64,000 bases of DNA from Paenibacillus sp. RC67 (GTDB taxonomy: Bacteria; Bacillota; Bacilli; Paenibacillales; NBRC-103111). The stretch lies in NCBI RefSeq assembly GCF_030020805.1, contig NZ_CP125098.1, positions 6,719,501 to 6,783,500 of the forward strand, read 5' to 3'. The notes under the pieces are model-generated. The model worked only from the letters and a program-made list of their open reading frames with translations. It had not been told where the DNA came from and ran no database searches. The translations under genes and the position numbers were made by a program. Positions 1-7,950 of this stretch are shown here, piece by piece; within the stretch, counting starts at the first letter, position 1; each line of letters opens with the position of its first letter.

Positions 1-383
1 GGATTTATCGCCGCTTCTCCAACAGGGACAGGAAGGCCGGGTTTAGTTACCCGACCCACGCCGATGCCGCCATCCAGCTCGATTCCTTCTTCGCCCCGCC
101 ACTGAACTTCAGCAATAATCCTCGCATTATGAGTAGCATCAGGATCATCGCCTCCATCCTTGATCGTTTCGGCTTCCGCACGCTCCGCCGAAAATTCGCA
201 GCGCACCATCGTAAACGTCACATCCTGCCCGATAGGCAATCTTATCGTTGATTCCGTTTGAAGCTGCTGCTCAATCAAGGCTGTCACTGCCGCTTTGGCT
301 GTTGCCGCAGCGCAGGAGCCTGTCGTATAACCATGTCTAAGCGGCTTGGAATCCTTCGTATCTGCGCCTTTATCCATAGCCAT
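1..383 (-). CDS. cbiD: Cobalt-precorrin-5B C1-methyltransferase CbiD, partial
   Basis: This is the first 127 codons of cbiD; the rest lies beyond the left edge. CbiD methylates C1 of cobalt-precorrin-5B in the anaerobic (early cobalt) cobalamin route. The N-terminus reads RHGYTTGSCAAATAKAA, the family signature, and is followed by KDGGDDPDATH, also typical. The ATG at 383 is preceded by AAGGGGAT at a normal distance. A second in-frame ATG lies two codons in. The gene starts 13 bases after cbiC and is the fifth gene of the cobalamin operon. Family identity is clear from the sequence; activity is inferred from family. Confidence 0.93.
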   Translation of the reverse strand, partial: MAMDKGADTKDSKPLRHGYTTGSCAAATAKAAVTALIEQQLQTESTIRLPIGQDVTFTMVRCEFSAERAEAETIKDGGDDPDATHNARIIAEVQWRGEEGIELDGGIGVGRVTKPGLPVPVGEAAIN

Positions 384-396
384 CGTTTAGATCCCC

Positions 397-1047
397 TTAA
401 CCGAGACGTTCCGCCATTAAGGAAATGGCGTTCACTGCTGCTACGGCTACCGGGCTTCCGCCTTTACGTCCGATATTCGTAATGAACGGAATATCCAGCT
501 TCGCGAGCTCTTCCTTGGATTCTGCCGCCGACACGAAGCCTACCGGCACGCCTATAACCAGACCTGGCTTTGCTACGCCTTCCTTCACAAGGCGGATTAA
601 CTCCAATAACGCCGTAGGCGCATTACCAATGGCATAGATGCCTCCGTCCGCTTCTTGAATCGCCTTGCGGATCGAAATGATCGCCCGGGTCGTGTTGAGG
701 CGTTTCGCCTCTTCCATTACGTCCGGATCGGATATGTATACCTTCACGTCGCCTCCGAATTTGGCGATACGAGGCTTACTGATGCCTACCTGCACCATTT
801 GCACATCAGCCACGATCGTCTTGCCTGCACGGATTGCCTGAATCCCTGCCTGGACGGCATCTTTATGGAACAGCATGCTGCGCCCCAGCTCGAAATCTGC
901 CGATGCATGAATAACCCGCTGCACGACCGAATATTGTTCGTCTGTGAAAGGATGCTCTCCCAGCTCTTCGGTAATCATTTGGAAGCTTCGCTCTTCAATT
1001 TCTTGCGGTTGTACCGTCAACGGCTTAAACTCCGTTTTAAAATCCAT
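397..1047 (-). CDS. cbiC: Precorrin-8X methylmutase CbiC
   Basis: A 216-residue protein of usual length for CbiC/CobH. It moves the C11 methyl group to C12, giving cobyrinic acid (cobyrinate). Visible family segments are VIHASADFE, whose His matches the catalytic His of this family, then KTIVADVQMV, GNAPTALLELI and VIGVPVGFVSAAESK, and near the end NIGRKGGSPVAVAAVNA. AGGAGG lies 10 bases before the ATG at 1047. A GTG at 1056 would overlap the previous gene by four bases but sits only one base from the Shine-Dalgarno, so 1047 is preferred. It lies between cbiJ and cbiD in the B12 operon. Confidence 0.93.
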   Translation of the reverse strand: MDFKTEFKPLTVQPQEIEERSFQMITEELGEHPFTDEQYSVVQRVIHASADFELGRSMLFHKDAVQAGIQAIRAGKTIVADVQMVQVGISKPRIAKFGGDVKVYISDPDVMEEAKRLNTTRAIISIRKAIQEADGGIYAIGNAPTALLELIRLVKEGVAKPGLVIGVPVGFVSAAESKEELAKLDIPFITNIGRKGGSPVAVAAVNAISLMAERLG

Positions 1048-1052
1048 CTCAA

Positions 1053-1826
1053 TCACGCCTCCTGCAGCAGTTCATTTAGTTTATTGATGACTCCGTCAAA
1101 CTCGCTAAAATAAGTACCGTAGTCGACCATAGGACGACCGATGACAATCGTCTCAATTCCAAGCTCCAGCGCGGATTCCAGCTTCTCATCCACTGCTCCG
1201 ACCTTGCCGCTTTCCTTAGTAATTATCAGCGTGACATTATAGTGCGTATATAAAGCTTTGTTCAGTTCCTTGGAAAAAGGACCCTGCATCGCAACAATAT
1301 TTTTTTGCTCCAGCCCTAGCTCCTCACATTTTTCCATATTATCTCTGCGAGGCAGCATACGAGCAACCAAGGTTGTATTAGGAAGGCCAAGCAGACGCTT
1401 GGCAAAGATGTGCAGCGTCTTGCTGCCTGTCGTCAGCATGATGACACCCTGTCGCTCTGCAGCCAGCTCCGCCGCCTGTTCGTAGTCATCCGCGAATGTG
1501 ATAAACGGGTTCTGATCGATTGCGATCCGCCCCCGTTCATAGCGGATATAGGGCACGCCGGCTTCCTGCGAAGCCGCGATAGCGTTCTTCGACGCCTCCT
1601 CCGCGAACGGATGCGTGGCATCGACAATAGTACGAATACCGCGTTCCCGTATCAAGGCAACCAGTGCCTCAGCCGTAAGCCTTCCGGTCAATACGGGGAG
1701 GCCAGCATCCTCCATTGACTTGGCCGCACTGTCCGTGACGACGGTCGTCAATAACGAATAGCCCGAATCCCGAATATTTACTGCAAGCTCTCGCGCATCA
1801 CTCGTCCCTGCCATAACCAATATCAT
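1053..1826 (-). CDS. cbiJ: Cobalt-precorrin-6A reductase CbiJ/CobK
   Basis: A 257-residue reductase that uses NAD(P)H to reduce the precorrin-6A macrocycle. The start MILVMAGTSDARELA is the family's N-terminal nucleotide-binding turn. Further typical segments are DATHPFAEEASKNA and RYERGR. GGAGG stands eight bases before the ATG. The gene follows cbiX by 36 bases and its stop lies five bases before the cbiC start, so translation is probably coupled. The order cbiH60-cbiX-cbiJ-cbiC-cbiD is the one described for the B. megaterium cob operon. Confidence 0.92.
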   Translation of the reverse strand: MILVMAGTSDARELAVNIRDSGYSLLTTVVTDSAAKSMEDAGLPVLTGRLTAEALVALIRERGIRTIVDATHPFAEEASKNAIAASQEAGVPYIRYERGRIAIDQNPFITFADDYEQAAELAAERQGVIMLTTGSKTLHIFAKRLLGLPNTTLVARMLPRRDNMEKCEELGLEQKNIVAMQGPFSKELNKALYTHYNVTLIITKESGKVGAVDEKLESALELGIETIVIGRPMVDYGTYFSEFDGVINKLNELLQEA

Positions 1827-1862
1827 GATTTACGCCTCCTTCTATATGGGATGATCGTTAGC

Positions 1863-2930
1863 TTAATCTCCGATGGAACGGGATACTTTTCCGCTCTTCA
1901 CAACCTGCTTGTCTTCGTGATCATGGTGATGGTGCTCGTGGTCATGATCATGTTTGTGATCATGGTCGTGGTGATGGTCATGCCCATGATCGTGGTCATG
2001 ATCGTGATTATGTACATGCTGATGATCGTTGTCATGGTGATGATCGTTGTCATGGTGATGATCATGCCCATGGTGGTGGTGATCATCATCATGATGATGA
2101 TGGTGATGGTCGATATGCTCCATAGCCGCCAATCGGTATTGGCACATGTCGCAGTTCATCTTGGTCTCGCCCTGTACAGCCTCCAATGCCCGCTCCCGTA
2201 AAATAAGCTGCAAATTCGGATGGAATCCGAAATAATCTGCCAATATAAACTGCTGCTCAGGATATTTCTCCGAGAACTGAAGAAGCATCTGCTCCATTCT
2301 CTTCATCAATACGCCTGTAAATAAGAAATAAGGCAGGATAACGACTTTGCGTGCTCCGAGCTTGATACAGCGTTCTATGCCTTCATCAACCAAGGGAGCC
2401 GTAACCCCGATAAAGGCCGTTTCGACCCATTTCACCTTCAGCTTTTCCCAGAACAGCCGGGATATTTTGAACAAATCGCTGTTAGCATCCGCATCGCTGC
2501 TGCCTCGTCCTACGACAAGCACCGCCGTTTGCTCCAGTTCTGCTTCTGCAGCCGTTCCGCTACCCGTACCAGCCGCTTCCAGTCTGGACGCAAGAATATC
2601 CAATACCTGCTCATGCACTCCAATCGGTCGTCCATAGTTGAAACGAACGGATGGATAACGAAGCCTCGCTTCGTCGATCGCAGCAGGGATATGAATTTTG
2701 GCATGACCCGCCGAGAATAAAGTGATAGGCACTACCGCAATCTGTGTAGCCCCCTGCTGTACGCACTGCTCAATGCCTTGTGCAATGGTAGGGCGTTCGA
2801 ATTCCAAAAAACAGGTTTCCACTATCGGCTGGTCCATCTTTGAAGCAATGGAACGGACGAATTCCCGTACCTCCTCATTGCCTTCCGCATCCTTACTGCC
2901 GTGGCCGACAAACAAAACAGCATTCATCAT
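1863..2930 (-). CDS. cbiX: Sirohydrochlorin cobaltochelatase CbiX, long His-tailed form
   Basis: Inserts cobalt into sirohydrochlorin, the entry step of anaerobic B12 synthesis. The protein has two CbiX-type halves: the first begins NAVLFVGHGSKDAEGNEEV and the second begins with VLVVGRGSSDADAN. They are followed by MNCDMC, matching the MXCXXC iron-sulfur motif known from B. megaterium CbiX, and a tail of about 70 residues made mostly of His and Asp. GGGAGGG precedes ATG-ATG at 2930/2927, so I start here and not at 2969, which would overlap cbiH60. The tail is a likely metal store or delivery segment (inference). Confidence 0.92.
   Translation of the reverse strand: MMNAVLFVGHGSKDAEGNEEVREFVRSIASKMDQPIVETCFLEFERPTIAQGIEQCVQQGATQIAVVPITLFSAGHAKIHIPAAIDEARLRYPSVRFNYGRPIGVHEQVLDILASRLEAAGTGSGTAAEAELEQTAVLVVGRGSSDADANSDLFKISRLFWEKLKVKWVETAFIGVTAPLVDEGIERCIKLGARKVVILPYFLFTGVLMKRMEQMLLQFSEKYPEQQFILADYFGFHPNLQLILRERALEAVQGETKMNCDMCQYRLAAMEHIDHHHHHHDDDHHHHGHDHHHDNDHHHDNDHQHVHNHDHDHDHGHDHHHDHDHKHDHDHEHHHHDHEDKQVVKSGKVSRSIGD
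1914..2122 (-). repeat. Low-complexity His/Asp codon repeat inside cbiX
   Basis: About 70 codons composed almost only of His and Asp with a few Gly, Asn, Lys and Glu. The DNA contains near-repeats of CATGGTGATGATCGTTGT units. It is in frame with cbiX and encodes its C-terminal tail, so it is coding low complexity and not an array. Such a tract is prone to length change by slippage. Confidence 0.85.
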
Positions 2931-2956
2931 TGTACCCTCCCTATCTTCTTTTAAGC

Positions 2957-4747
2957 TTAATCTCCGCAAACCGCATCCTCAATTTTGAAAACAGGCAGCT
3001 CTTGGTGCTTATATCCTTCAATTTCTTTTACGCGCTTAAAAAATTTATGAAAGCGCTCATTCGGATGTCCTTCCGAAATATACCGCTGCACTATCCGTTC
3101 TATCGTTTCCACTAGTTGATCCGGTTCAATGCCTTCCGCAACCGGCTGCCCAGGATGAGCATTACGTCCTACCGTCTTGCCGCCTAGGAATAAATCAAAC
3201 TTCTCCTTGCGGTATACGATGCCGATATCCTCATGCACAGCCCCGTAGCAAGCCATTCCGCAGCCGTTCAAGCCGATGCGCAGCTCCTTCGGCACATTGA
3301 TTCCGCCGATTCGCTTCTGAAGCTCTTCCGCATGCGGAATCGCGTCCGCTTTCTCCGCATTGCAAAAGTCACATGCTTTTAACTGCGCCACATCGCCGAT
3401 CGGTGCCAGCAGGAAGCCTTCCTGCCGCAGCTTCGATGTAATTTCATCCGGATTGGACGTCGGAACCCGTACAATCATTTGGTGGTGGGGCGTATACTCC
3501 ATCGACCCTTTATCGCCTACTACCTCGGCTAATGTTAGCATCTGCTTGGCTGTAAAACGCTTCTCCGCAACACCCGGACTCACAGCCAGCTCAAAGATCG
3601 CCTGCTGCCGAAACAGCCCTGCCGTTACTGGCGCTCCGCTCGACTCCGTGACCACACCTCGGCTAAGATCGGACAGCTTCAATGCCTCCATTGCCAGCAT
3701 AAACGACGATTCTGCACCAGCACTGCTGCTCCTCTCATCGCGTTCCGCCACACTTACGGCACTGACGGCCTGAGCCGTTCCACTCGTGCCCCCACCCAAA
3801 GGCACTGACTCAAGCTGCATGCCTGCCGCCTGCATCGATCCCCTCTTCGCATCCGAGAGGTCATCGTCTTCCCAAGCCCAGTCCTCGTCGTCCGTATCCC
3901 CTTCCGCTTCCTGGTCCCACTGCTGCAGCGCCCAAGGCTCTGCCGCTTCCTGCAGCCGTTGATGCGGCTTAAGCGGTTGTACGTCAGCGCCCAGCGTATA
4001 CTTGCGCTGATATCCTCTCGGTGTAATCATCAGGCCGTCGTAGATCGTTGTCGACGCATTGCCGATAATGACGGTTGTCAGCATGCCGATCTCATGATCC
4101 AGCATATCGCGCAAGTTCGTCAGAACCACGTGCTGACGGTCACGATAAGCGCTTTTCACGATACCGACCGGCGTTTCCGGCGAACGGTACTTTAACAATA
4201 TGCGCTGAGTCTCCACGATTTGCCGGGTTCGTCTTCCACTCCGTGGATTGTACAGCGCAATCACAAAATCGGCCTGCGCAGCCGCCTCTACCCGCTTGGC
4301 AATCAGCTCCCACGGCGTGAGATGGTCGCTTAAGCTGATCGTGCACGCATCATGCATGACAGGAGCACCTAACAGCGAAGCTGAAGAGTTAATCGCCGAA
4401 ATACCGGGAATAATCTCAACTTCCACGCCCCCGTTACGGCGCCAGCCTTTCTCCATCAGAACCTCGTACACAAGTCCTGCCATCCCGTATACACCTGCGT
4501 CGCCACTTGAAATAACCGCTACCTTTTTCCCAGCCTCCGCTTGACGCACAGCCTCCTGAGCACGGCTTACTTCCTCCGTCATTCCCGTCCGCACGATTTC
4601 CTGATCGGTCAACAGTCCCCGGATGAGATCCACATAGGTGTTATAGCCGATAATGACTTCACTTTCTTCAATGGCTTCCCGTGCCCGTTTCGTAATATGC
4701 TCGAAGCTTCCTGGTCCGAAGCCGATGATCAACAGTTTGCCCGCCAT
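2957..4747 (-). CDS. cbiH: Ring-contracting methyltransferase CbiH60 (CbiH fused to a sulfite-reductase-like Fe-S domain)
   Basis: A 596-residue fusion. Residues 1 to about 245 form a tetrapyrrole methylase of the CbiH type (LLIIGFGPGSFEHIT, ISSGDAGVYGMAGL, ALYNPRSGRR). A linker rich in Asp, Glu, Ser and Ala follows. The last 220 residues resemble the ferredoxin-like half of nitrite/sulfite reductase, with CDFC and GCGMAC as probable 4Fe-4S ligands. B. megaterium CbiH60 has this architecture and performs C17 methylation with ring contraction. I start at ATG 4747, 11 bases after GGAAAGG; a GTG at 4756 is too close to it. It is the first gene after the riboswitch. Confidence 0.92.
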   Translation of the reverse strand: MAGKLLIIGFGPGSFEHITKRAREAIEESEVIIGYNTYVDLIRGLLTDQEIVRTGMTEEVSRAQEAVRQAEAGKKVAVISSGDAGVYGMAGLVYEVLMEKGWRRNGGVEVEIIPGISAINSSASLLGAPVMHDACTISLSDHLTPWELIAKRVEAAAQADFVIALYNPRSGRRTRQIVETQRILLKYRSPETPVGIVKSAYRDRQHVVLTNLRDMLDHEIGMLTTVIIGNASTTIYDGLMITPRGYQRKYTLGADVQPLKPHQRLQEAAEPWALQQWDQEAEGDTDDEDWAWEDDDLSDAKRGSMQAAGMQLESVPLGGGTSGTAQAVSAVSVAERDERSSSAGAESSFMLAMEALKLSDLSRGVVTESSGAPVTAGLFRQQAIFELAVSPGVAEKRFTAKQMLTLAEVVGDKGSMEYTPHHQMIVRVPTSNPDEITSKLRQEGFLLAPIGDVAQLKACDFCNAEKADAIPHAEELQKRIGGINVPKELRIGLNGCGMACYGAVHEDIGIVYRKEKFDLFLGGKTVGRNAHPGQPVAEGIEPDQLVETIERIVQRYISEGHPNERFHKFFKRVKEIEGYKHQELPVFKIEDAVCGD

Positions 4748-4838
4748 TTGCCACACATCCTTTCCTTCCTATATAAATAATGGTTATTTTCGATACCCAT
4801 GCTTGATTCATTATTGATTCATGATTTCCAGGCAACAC

Positions 4839-4879
4839 AAAAAGAGCATTCCTACAGAAAGTGTTAGAAATGCTCTTAC
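4839..4879 (-). terminator. Riboswitch expression-platform terminator before cbiH60
   Basis: On the minus strand AAGAGCATT and AATGCTCTT pair around a loop of about 18 bases and run into TTTTTGTG. The hairpin lies between the cobalamin riboswitch and the cbiH60 start, so ligand-controlled premature termination is the probable mechanism. Confidence 0.85.
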
Positions 4880-4994
4880 AGCCCGCGCTCTCAACGATTT
4901 CCAATGACATCTTAGTCGAGCTGTCATTTTCCATTCAATAAGTAAGCCGATCTCTAACACCTCCCTAAATCCGCGTAGGTCAACAGTGTTTTGG

Positions 4995-5162
4995 AATTAG
5001 GCAGGTCTCCTGACTTCGAGCTTCGTTATCCGATCCCCTTCCCAGAACGCACTACATTGTCCCAGTGGTGATTCCATCGGCTTAACAAGCCTTTCTTTAT
5101 AGAAAGGCACTCTTTACAGTGGCGGGACCGTGCCGGTTTTGCACCAGCTTCCCTTTTAAGCC
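4995..5162 (-). ncRNA. Cobalamin riboswitch
   Basis: Read on the minus strand the element starts near GGTGCAAAACCGGCACGG, has the B12-box core GCCACTG at about 5115-5125, and ends with GTCAGGAGACCTGCC. These are the conserved landmarks of AdoCbl riboswitches in their usual order and spacing. It lies in the leader of the B12 operon and is expected to switch the operon off when cobalamin is abundant. Confidence 0.93.
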
Positions 5163-5221
5163 AAATGAAGCTCTGCTTCATCCAGCACCCAATTCAGTTC
5201 CGTATTTGATTGTCCAGTGCC

Positions 5222-5251
5222 ATCATATCACCCAAAGCGAAGCTTTGTCTA
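5222..5251 (-). promoter_or_regulatory. Probable sigma-A promoter of the cobalamin operon
   Basis: On the minus strand TAGACA and TATGAT are separated by 18 bases. Transcription would begin about 50 bases before the riboswitch aptamer. Confidence 0.55.
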
Positions 5252-5451
5252 TAACTCCGCATCCTCAAGCAGGCAATCTAAAGCAGTCCATACAGCCTTG
5301 GCAAGCTATGGGTCAATGTTCTCATTTTTTCACGTATACCCTTTCAAAAAAAACCGGCACTTACGAACAATATAGCCAAATATTTCAGTATGATGAGCAG
5401 GAAGATTTATAGGAGATCCGATTTTGAACAGCGAAGGTGGAAGGAAGCTCT

Positions 5452-5820
5452 ATGAGATACGGGCAGCGAATAGCACAACTGCGGAGCAAAGGGTACTTGA
5501 CCCAGGAAGAACTTGCATATAAGGTAGGGATTACCCGTTCCGCTCTTTCCCATTATGAGAATAATAGAAGAGAACCGGATTACGAAACGATCCAAAAAAT
5601 TGCCGATATTTTCGGAGTATCGATAGATTACTTAATGGGTCGCACGGACCATCCAGGCACTCTCATGGACTCCACAGATGAATTTATTAATTATCTGGAG
5701 CTTTCGGACGAAGCTATTATGGACAAATTCATATTAACCATTGACGGAAGAGAATTAACACACGAAGAATCCCAAAGCTTTATCGCCTTCATTCGTTCCG
5801 AGCGTTCCCTCCCTACCTAA
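5452..5820 (+). CDS. XRE-family transcriptional regulator (paralogue 1)
   Basis: A 122-residue protein with an N-terminal Cro/CI-type helix-turn-helix (residues 5-60; recognition helix near TRSALSHYENNRREPD) and a short C-terminal segment containing LELSDEAIMDKF and FIAFIRSER. It is about 60 percent identical over its length to the regulator at 9764. The ATG at 5452 follows GGTGGAAGGAAG by six bases; a GTG 15 bases upstream is less likely. It converges on a microprotein gene. The recognition region resembles that of phage PBSX Xre-like repressors (recollection, not a search), which fits a DNA palindrome of the GATAC...GTATC kind found nearby. Confidence 0.88.
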   Translation: MRYGQRIAQLRSKGYLTQEELAYKVGITRSALSHYENNRREPDYETIQKIADIFGVSIDYLMGRTDHPGTLMDSTDEFINYLELSDEAIMDKFILTIDGRELTHEESQSFIAFIRSERSLPT

Positions 5821-5828
5821 AAGGCAAA

Positions 5829-5874
5829 CGATGATGAGGTACAGCTATTTGCTGTACTCCATCATGCCTATTTC
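5829..5874. terminator. Hairpin between convergent XRE and microprotein genes
   Basis: ATGATG..GTACAGC pairs with GCTGTAC..CATCAT around a TATTT loop, with a two-base mismatch in the stem. It overlaps the last codons of the minus-strand microprotein gene. There is no good T-run, so a terminator role is only probable. Confidence 0.4.
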
Positions 5875-6039
5875 CCTATATAAATAAGAATACAACGATT
5901 TGCCGGTATCCATGTATTGCGGTTTGATCGATTCACTAACCGCCGTTTGATGAGCTAGCCATTGATCATACTTTTCCTTCGGGATATCGAGTTGATTCAG
6001 GATAGTAGCGATATCCACACTTTTCTTCGTTTCTTCCAT
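5845..6039 (-). CDS. Microprotein of 64 residues, XRE-linked (P1)
   Basis: Not a family I can name. The sequence begins MEETKKSVDIATILNQL and continues DIPKEKYDQW, then a charged and aromatic tail. The stretch KKxVDxxxILxQLxIxxxKxxxW is shared with the 48-residue protein at 7702, so the two are paralogues. No signal peptide or membrane segment is visible. I start at ATG 6039 because alignment with the paralogue begins here; ATG 6057 is the alternative, and neither has a strong Shine-Dalgarno. It converges with XRE regulator 1. A role as partner or antagonist of the regulator is a guess from position only. Confidence 0.6.
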   Translation of the reverse strand: MEETKKSVDIATILNQLDIPKEKYDQWLAHQTAVSESIKPQYMDTGKSLYSYLYREIGMMEYSK

Positions 6040-6066
6040 TTGCAACCCACACTCCATCTCGTCTCA

Positions 6067-6091
6067 TAGACTTTCAATGTCTAGTATTATA
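6067..6091 (-). promoter_or_regulatory. Minus-strand -10 box and TAGAC-N7-GTCTA palindrome before microprotein P1
   Basis: TATAAT occupies 6091-6086 on the minus strand. The inverted repeat TAGAC-N7-GTCTA lies at 6083-6067, over the expected transcription start. The -35 region is poor. This palindrome differs from the GATAC-type operators elsewhere in the patch. Confidence 0.4.
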
Positions 6092-6270
6092 TAGGAGATG
6101 TTAAAAAAAAGGTGTCGCTTACTGGGAGTTTTTTCGTTAAAAACAGCGATCATTTTGTCGAATGAGCTATTATAAATAAATCTTTATCCAAGTCCATTTC
6201 CGTTAAATAGGACTTCCCTTGCTTTTGTCCCACTTCGTTCCCGCTGCTGCTTGCTCATAGGCAAAAGGCC

Positions 6271-7299
6271 TTAAAAGGAAGAGGTTTGCAGCCGACGCGC
6301 CGCCTTCTTCACAGCCATTCGGCGAATCAGCATACTGGTCGATATCGGTTCCGGAGCGACTTCTTTAACCCCGCTGAGCTTATCCATAAACCGTTGATAT
6401 ATAAAATCCCCTATGAGCTGAGTCAATCCCTCGCGCAAATGAATTTTCGGTTTCCAGCCCCAATCCTGTTCAGCTTTTTGGTAAGAGACACAGACGTGCA
6501 GGTGATCCTCCGGGCGAGCCGTTACGAAGACAGGCTTCAATCTTTGATTCGTCATCTCATTCATAGTTTCGAACAAGTCCATAATAGATGTCGCTGTTCC
6601 CGTTCCTATATTATAGGTATCGCTGGTTTCCAGGCTCAGTGTATCGACATTGGCGGCAGCTACATCCGACACATAGACGAAATCTCGACTCTGAAGTCCT
6701 TTGTTGTGGATGACAGGTCTTTCTCCGCTAACGTATGTTTCCAGGAAAGCCGAGATGACGCCACCGCTGCCATATCGCTTTTGTCGGCAACCGTATACAT
6801 TTGCATATCTTAGTATGGTATAGTTGAGTCCATATAGCGCGCCGTACAGCTTGATGTATTCTTCAGGTGCCAGCTTGGACATTCCGGTGCAAGACACGGG
6901 TGCGCAAGGGGCCGTCTCATCGACCGGCACAGGCTCGGACGTTCCATATACTTCAGCAGACGATCCGTAAATCAGCTTTTTTATTGCAAACTCCTTACAG
7001 AGGTCCAGTAAATAAATCAATCCACGCAAGTTAGGACTTAACCCCCGAACGACCATCGTTTCATTCAAATCGGTTTTCTCAGCCAAATGAATGCAGTAAT
7101 CCGGCTTTTCCAACTCAAAAATGTTCCTGAGTTCCGTACTGGCTACGTCCATTCGATACAGCTTGCAGCCCGGATGCAGATTGGTTTCCCGCCCTGTACT
7201 CAAATTATCGACAACAATTACTTCCAAACCTGCTTCAATAGCGCAATCCACCGTATGGGACCCAATAAACCCGGCTCCACCTGTAATTAGTACTTTCAT
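6271..7299 (-). CDS. NAD-dependent epimerase/dehydratase-like protein lacking the catalytic Tyr
   Basis: A 342-residue extended SDR of the GalE/WcaG type. The nucleotide-binding start VLITGGAGFIGSHTVD is intact and IYGSSAEVYG supplies the usual Ser. Where the family has the catalytic YxxxK motif, this protein reads TGMSK, so Tyr is replaced by Thr (codon at 6886-6888) while Lys is kept. Two base changes separate Thr ACC from a Tyr codon, so a single miscall does not explain it. GGAGGG precedes the ATG by seven bases. A GATAC-N5-GTATC palindrome lies about 105 bases upstream. It may be a pseudoenzyme or use altered chemistry. Confidence 0.85.
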   Translation of the reverse strand: MKVLITGGAGFIGSHTVDCAIEAGLEVIVVDNLSTGRETNLHPGCKLYRMDVASTELRNIFELEKPDYCIHLAEKTDLNETMVVRGLSPNLRGLIYLLDLCKEFAIKKLIYGSSAEVYGTSEPVPVDETAPCAPVSCTGMSKLAPEEYIKLYGALYGLNYTILRYANVYGCRQKRYGSGGVISAFLETYVSGERPVIHNKGLQSRDFVYVSDVAAANVDTLSLETSDTYNIGTGTATSIMDLFETMNEMTNQRLKPVFVTARPEDHLHVCVSYQKAEQDWGWKPKIHLREGLTQLIGDFIYQRFMDKLSGVKEVAPEPISTSMLIRRMAVKKAARRLQTSSF

Positions 7300-7403
7300 C
7301 CTTATCCCTCCAAAAAATGGTTATTTGTTATGCGTACCTTAAGGCGATTTTCCTGAAGTCCTATATCAGTGTCCGTCTATATGCACAGAGTCGGTCGAAT
7401 ATT

Positions 7404-7418
7404 GATACATTTTGTATC
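7404..7418. promoter_or_regulatory. Palindromic operator GATACATTTTGTATC
   Basis: A perfect GATACA-TTT-TGTATC palindrome, extended outward as ATTGATAC...GTATCAAT. It lies upstream of the epimerase-like gene on the minus strand, about 105 bases before its ATG. The same core occurs at 9637 and, with variants, at 7929, 8919, 9528, 59923, 59994 and 60274. Confidence 0.7.
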
Positions 7419-7427
7419 AATATAAAC

Positions 7428-7455
7428 AAAAAAAGGCCTCCAGTCAAGAGGTCCT
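7428..7455 (-). terminator. Terminator downstream of microprotein P2
   Basis: On the minus strand GGACCTC and GAGGCC pair (one bulged A) around TTGACTG and are followed by TTTTTTTG. It closes a transcript coming from 7848. The stretch 7456-7701 between the stop codon and this hairpin holds no gene that I can support. Confidence 0.65.
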
Positions 7456-7701
7456 AGTAAAGTTGATCAAAAAAATGTCATCAGCGACTTTAGTAGTAGG
7501 ATACGCTCCGTATTTCTGTGACGCCTGCTTCACATAAGAAAGAGCTCGCATCCTGGTGCTTAAGGGGAATGAGCAATGCTCGGCCAGGAAAGGAGCGCTT
7601 TGGGCTGTTGTGAAACTTGGGAGTTTCTTGATAAGTAGGAAGAGGGTCGTTAGAAGTTTTATGTAAACCAGAGAGGTATTTATTAATAATATAAGGGGCT
7701 T

Positions 7702-7848
7702 TTAGCAGGAAGAACCTGGAGTTGGGGGCAGCGTATCGGGACCATGAGTCCCCCATGATGCAAGCTTGCTCGCATCAATGTTCAACTGCGCCAAGATTCT
7801 TAGTACATCCACGTTCTTCTTCTCCTGCTGCTTGTTGCTGCTGCTCAT
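7702..7848 (-). CDS. Microprotein of 48 residues, operator-controlled (P2)
   Basis: Begins MSSSNKQQEKKNVDVLRI and ends with a tail rich in Thr, Pro and Ser closing in GSSC. The middle part matches microprotein P1 at 5845 (VDxxxILxQLxI...K...W). AAGGAG stands nine bases before ATG 7848. Its promoter carries a GATAC-N5-GTATC palindrome between -35 and -10, so tight repression is likely. There is no signal peptide. The Pro-rich tail with a terminal Cys could be a modified or processed peptide, but no maturation gene is nearby; function unknown. Confidence 0.65.
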   Translation of the reverse strand: MSSSNKQQEKKNVDVLRILAQLNIDASKLASWGTHGPDTLPPTPGSSC

Positions 7849-7921
7849 TATATTGCACTCCTTCTCTACTCCGTATAGTTCTTTATCATTCTCTATATGA
7901 CAGTTAGTGGCTTCTTTATCC

Positions 7922-7950
7922 ACTGTATGATACGTAATGTATCTTGTCAA
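7922..7950 (-). promoter_or_regulatory. Promoter of microprotein P2 with operator in the spacer
   Basis: On the minus strand TTGACA (7950-7945) and TACAGT (7927-7922) are 17 bases apart. The spacer is almost entirely the palindrome GATACATTACGTATC (7943-7929). A repressor bound here would block RNA polymerase directly. Confidence 0.7.

Noticed and set aside
1898..2201. Repetitive DNA resembling a small repeat array, and ORFs in other frames across it
   Set aside because: The repeats are in frame with cbiX and encode its His/Asp tail; the other frames are by-products.
7490..7756. 88-codon minus-strand frame downstream of and overlapping microprotein P2
   Set aside because: No ribosome site, starts inside P2 in another frame, and composition does not look like protein.
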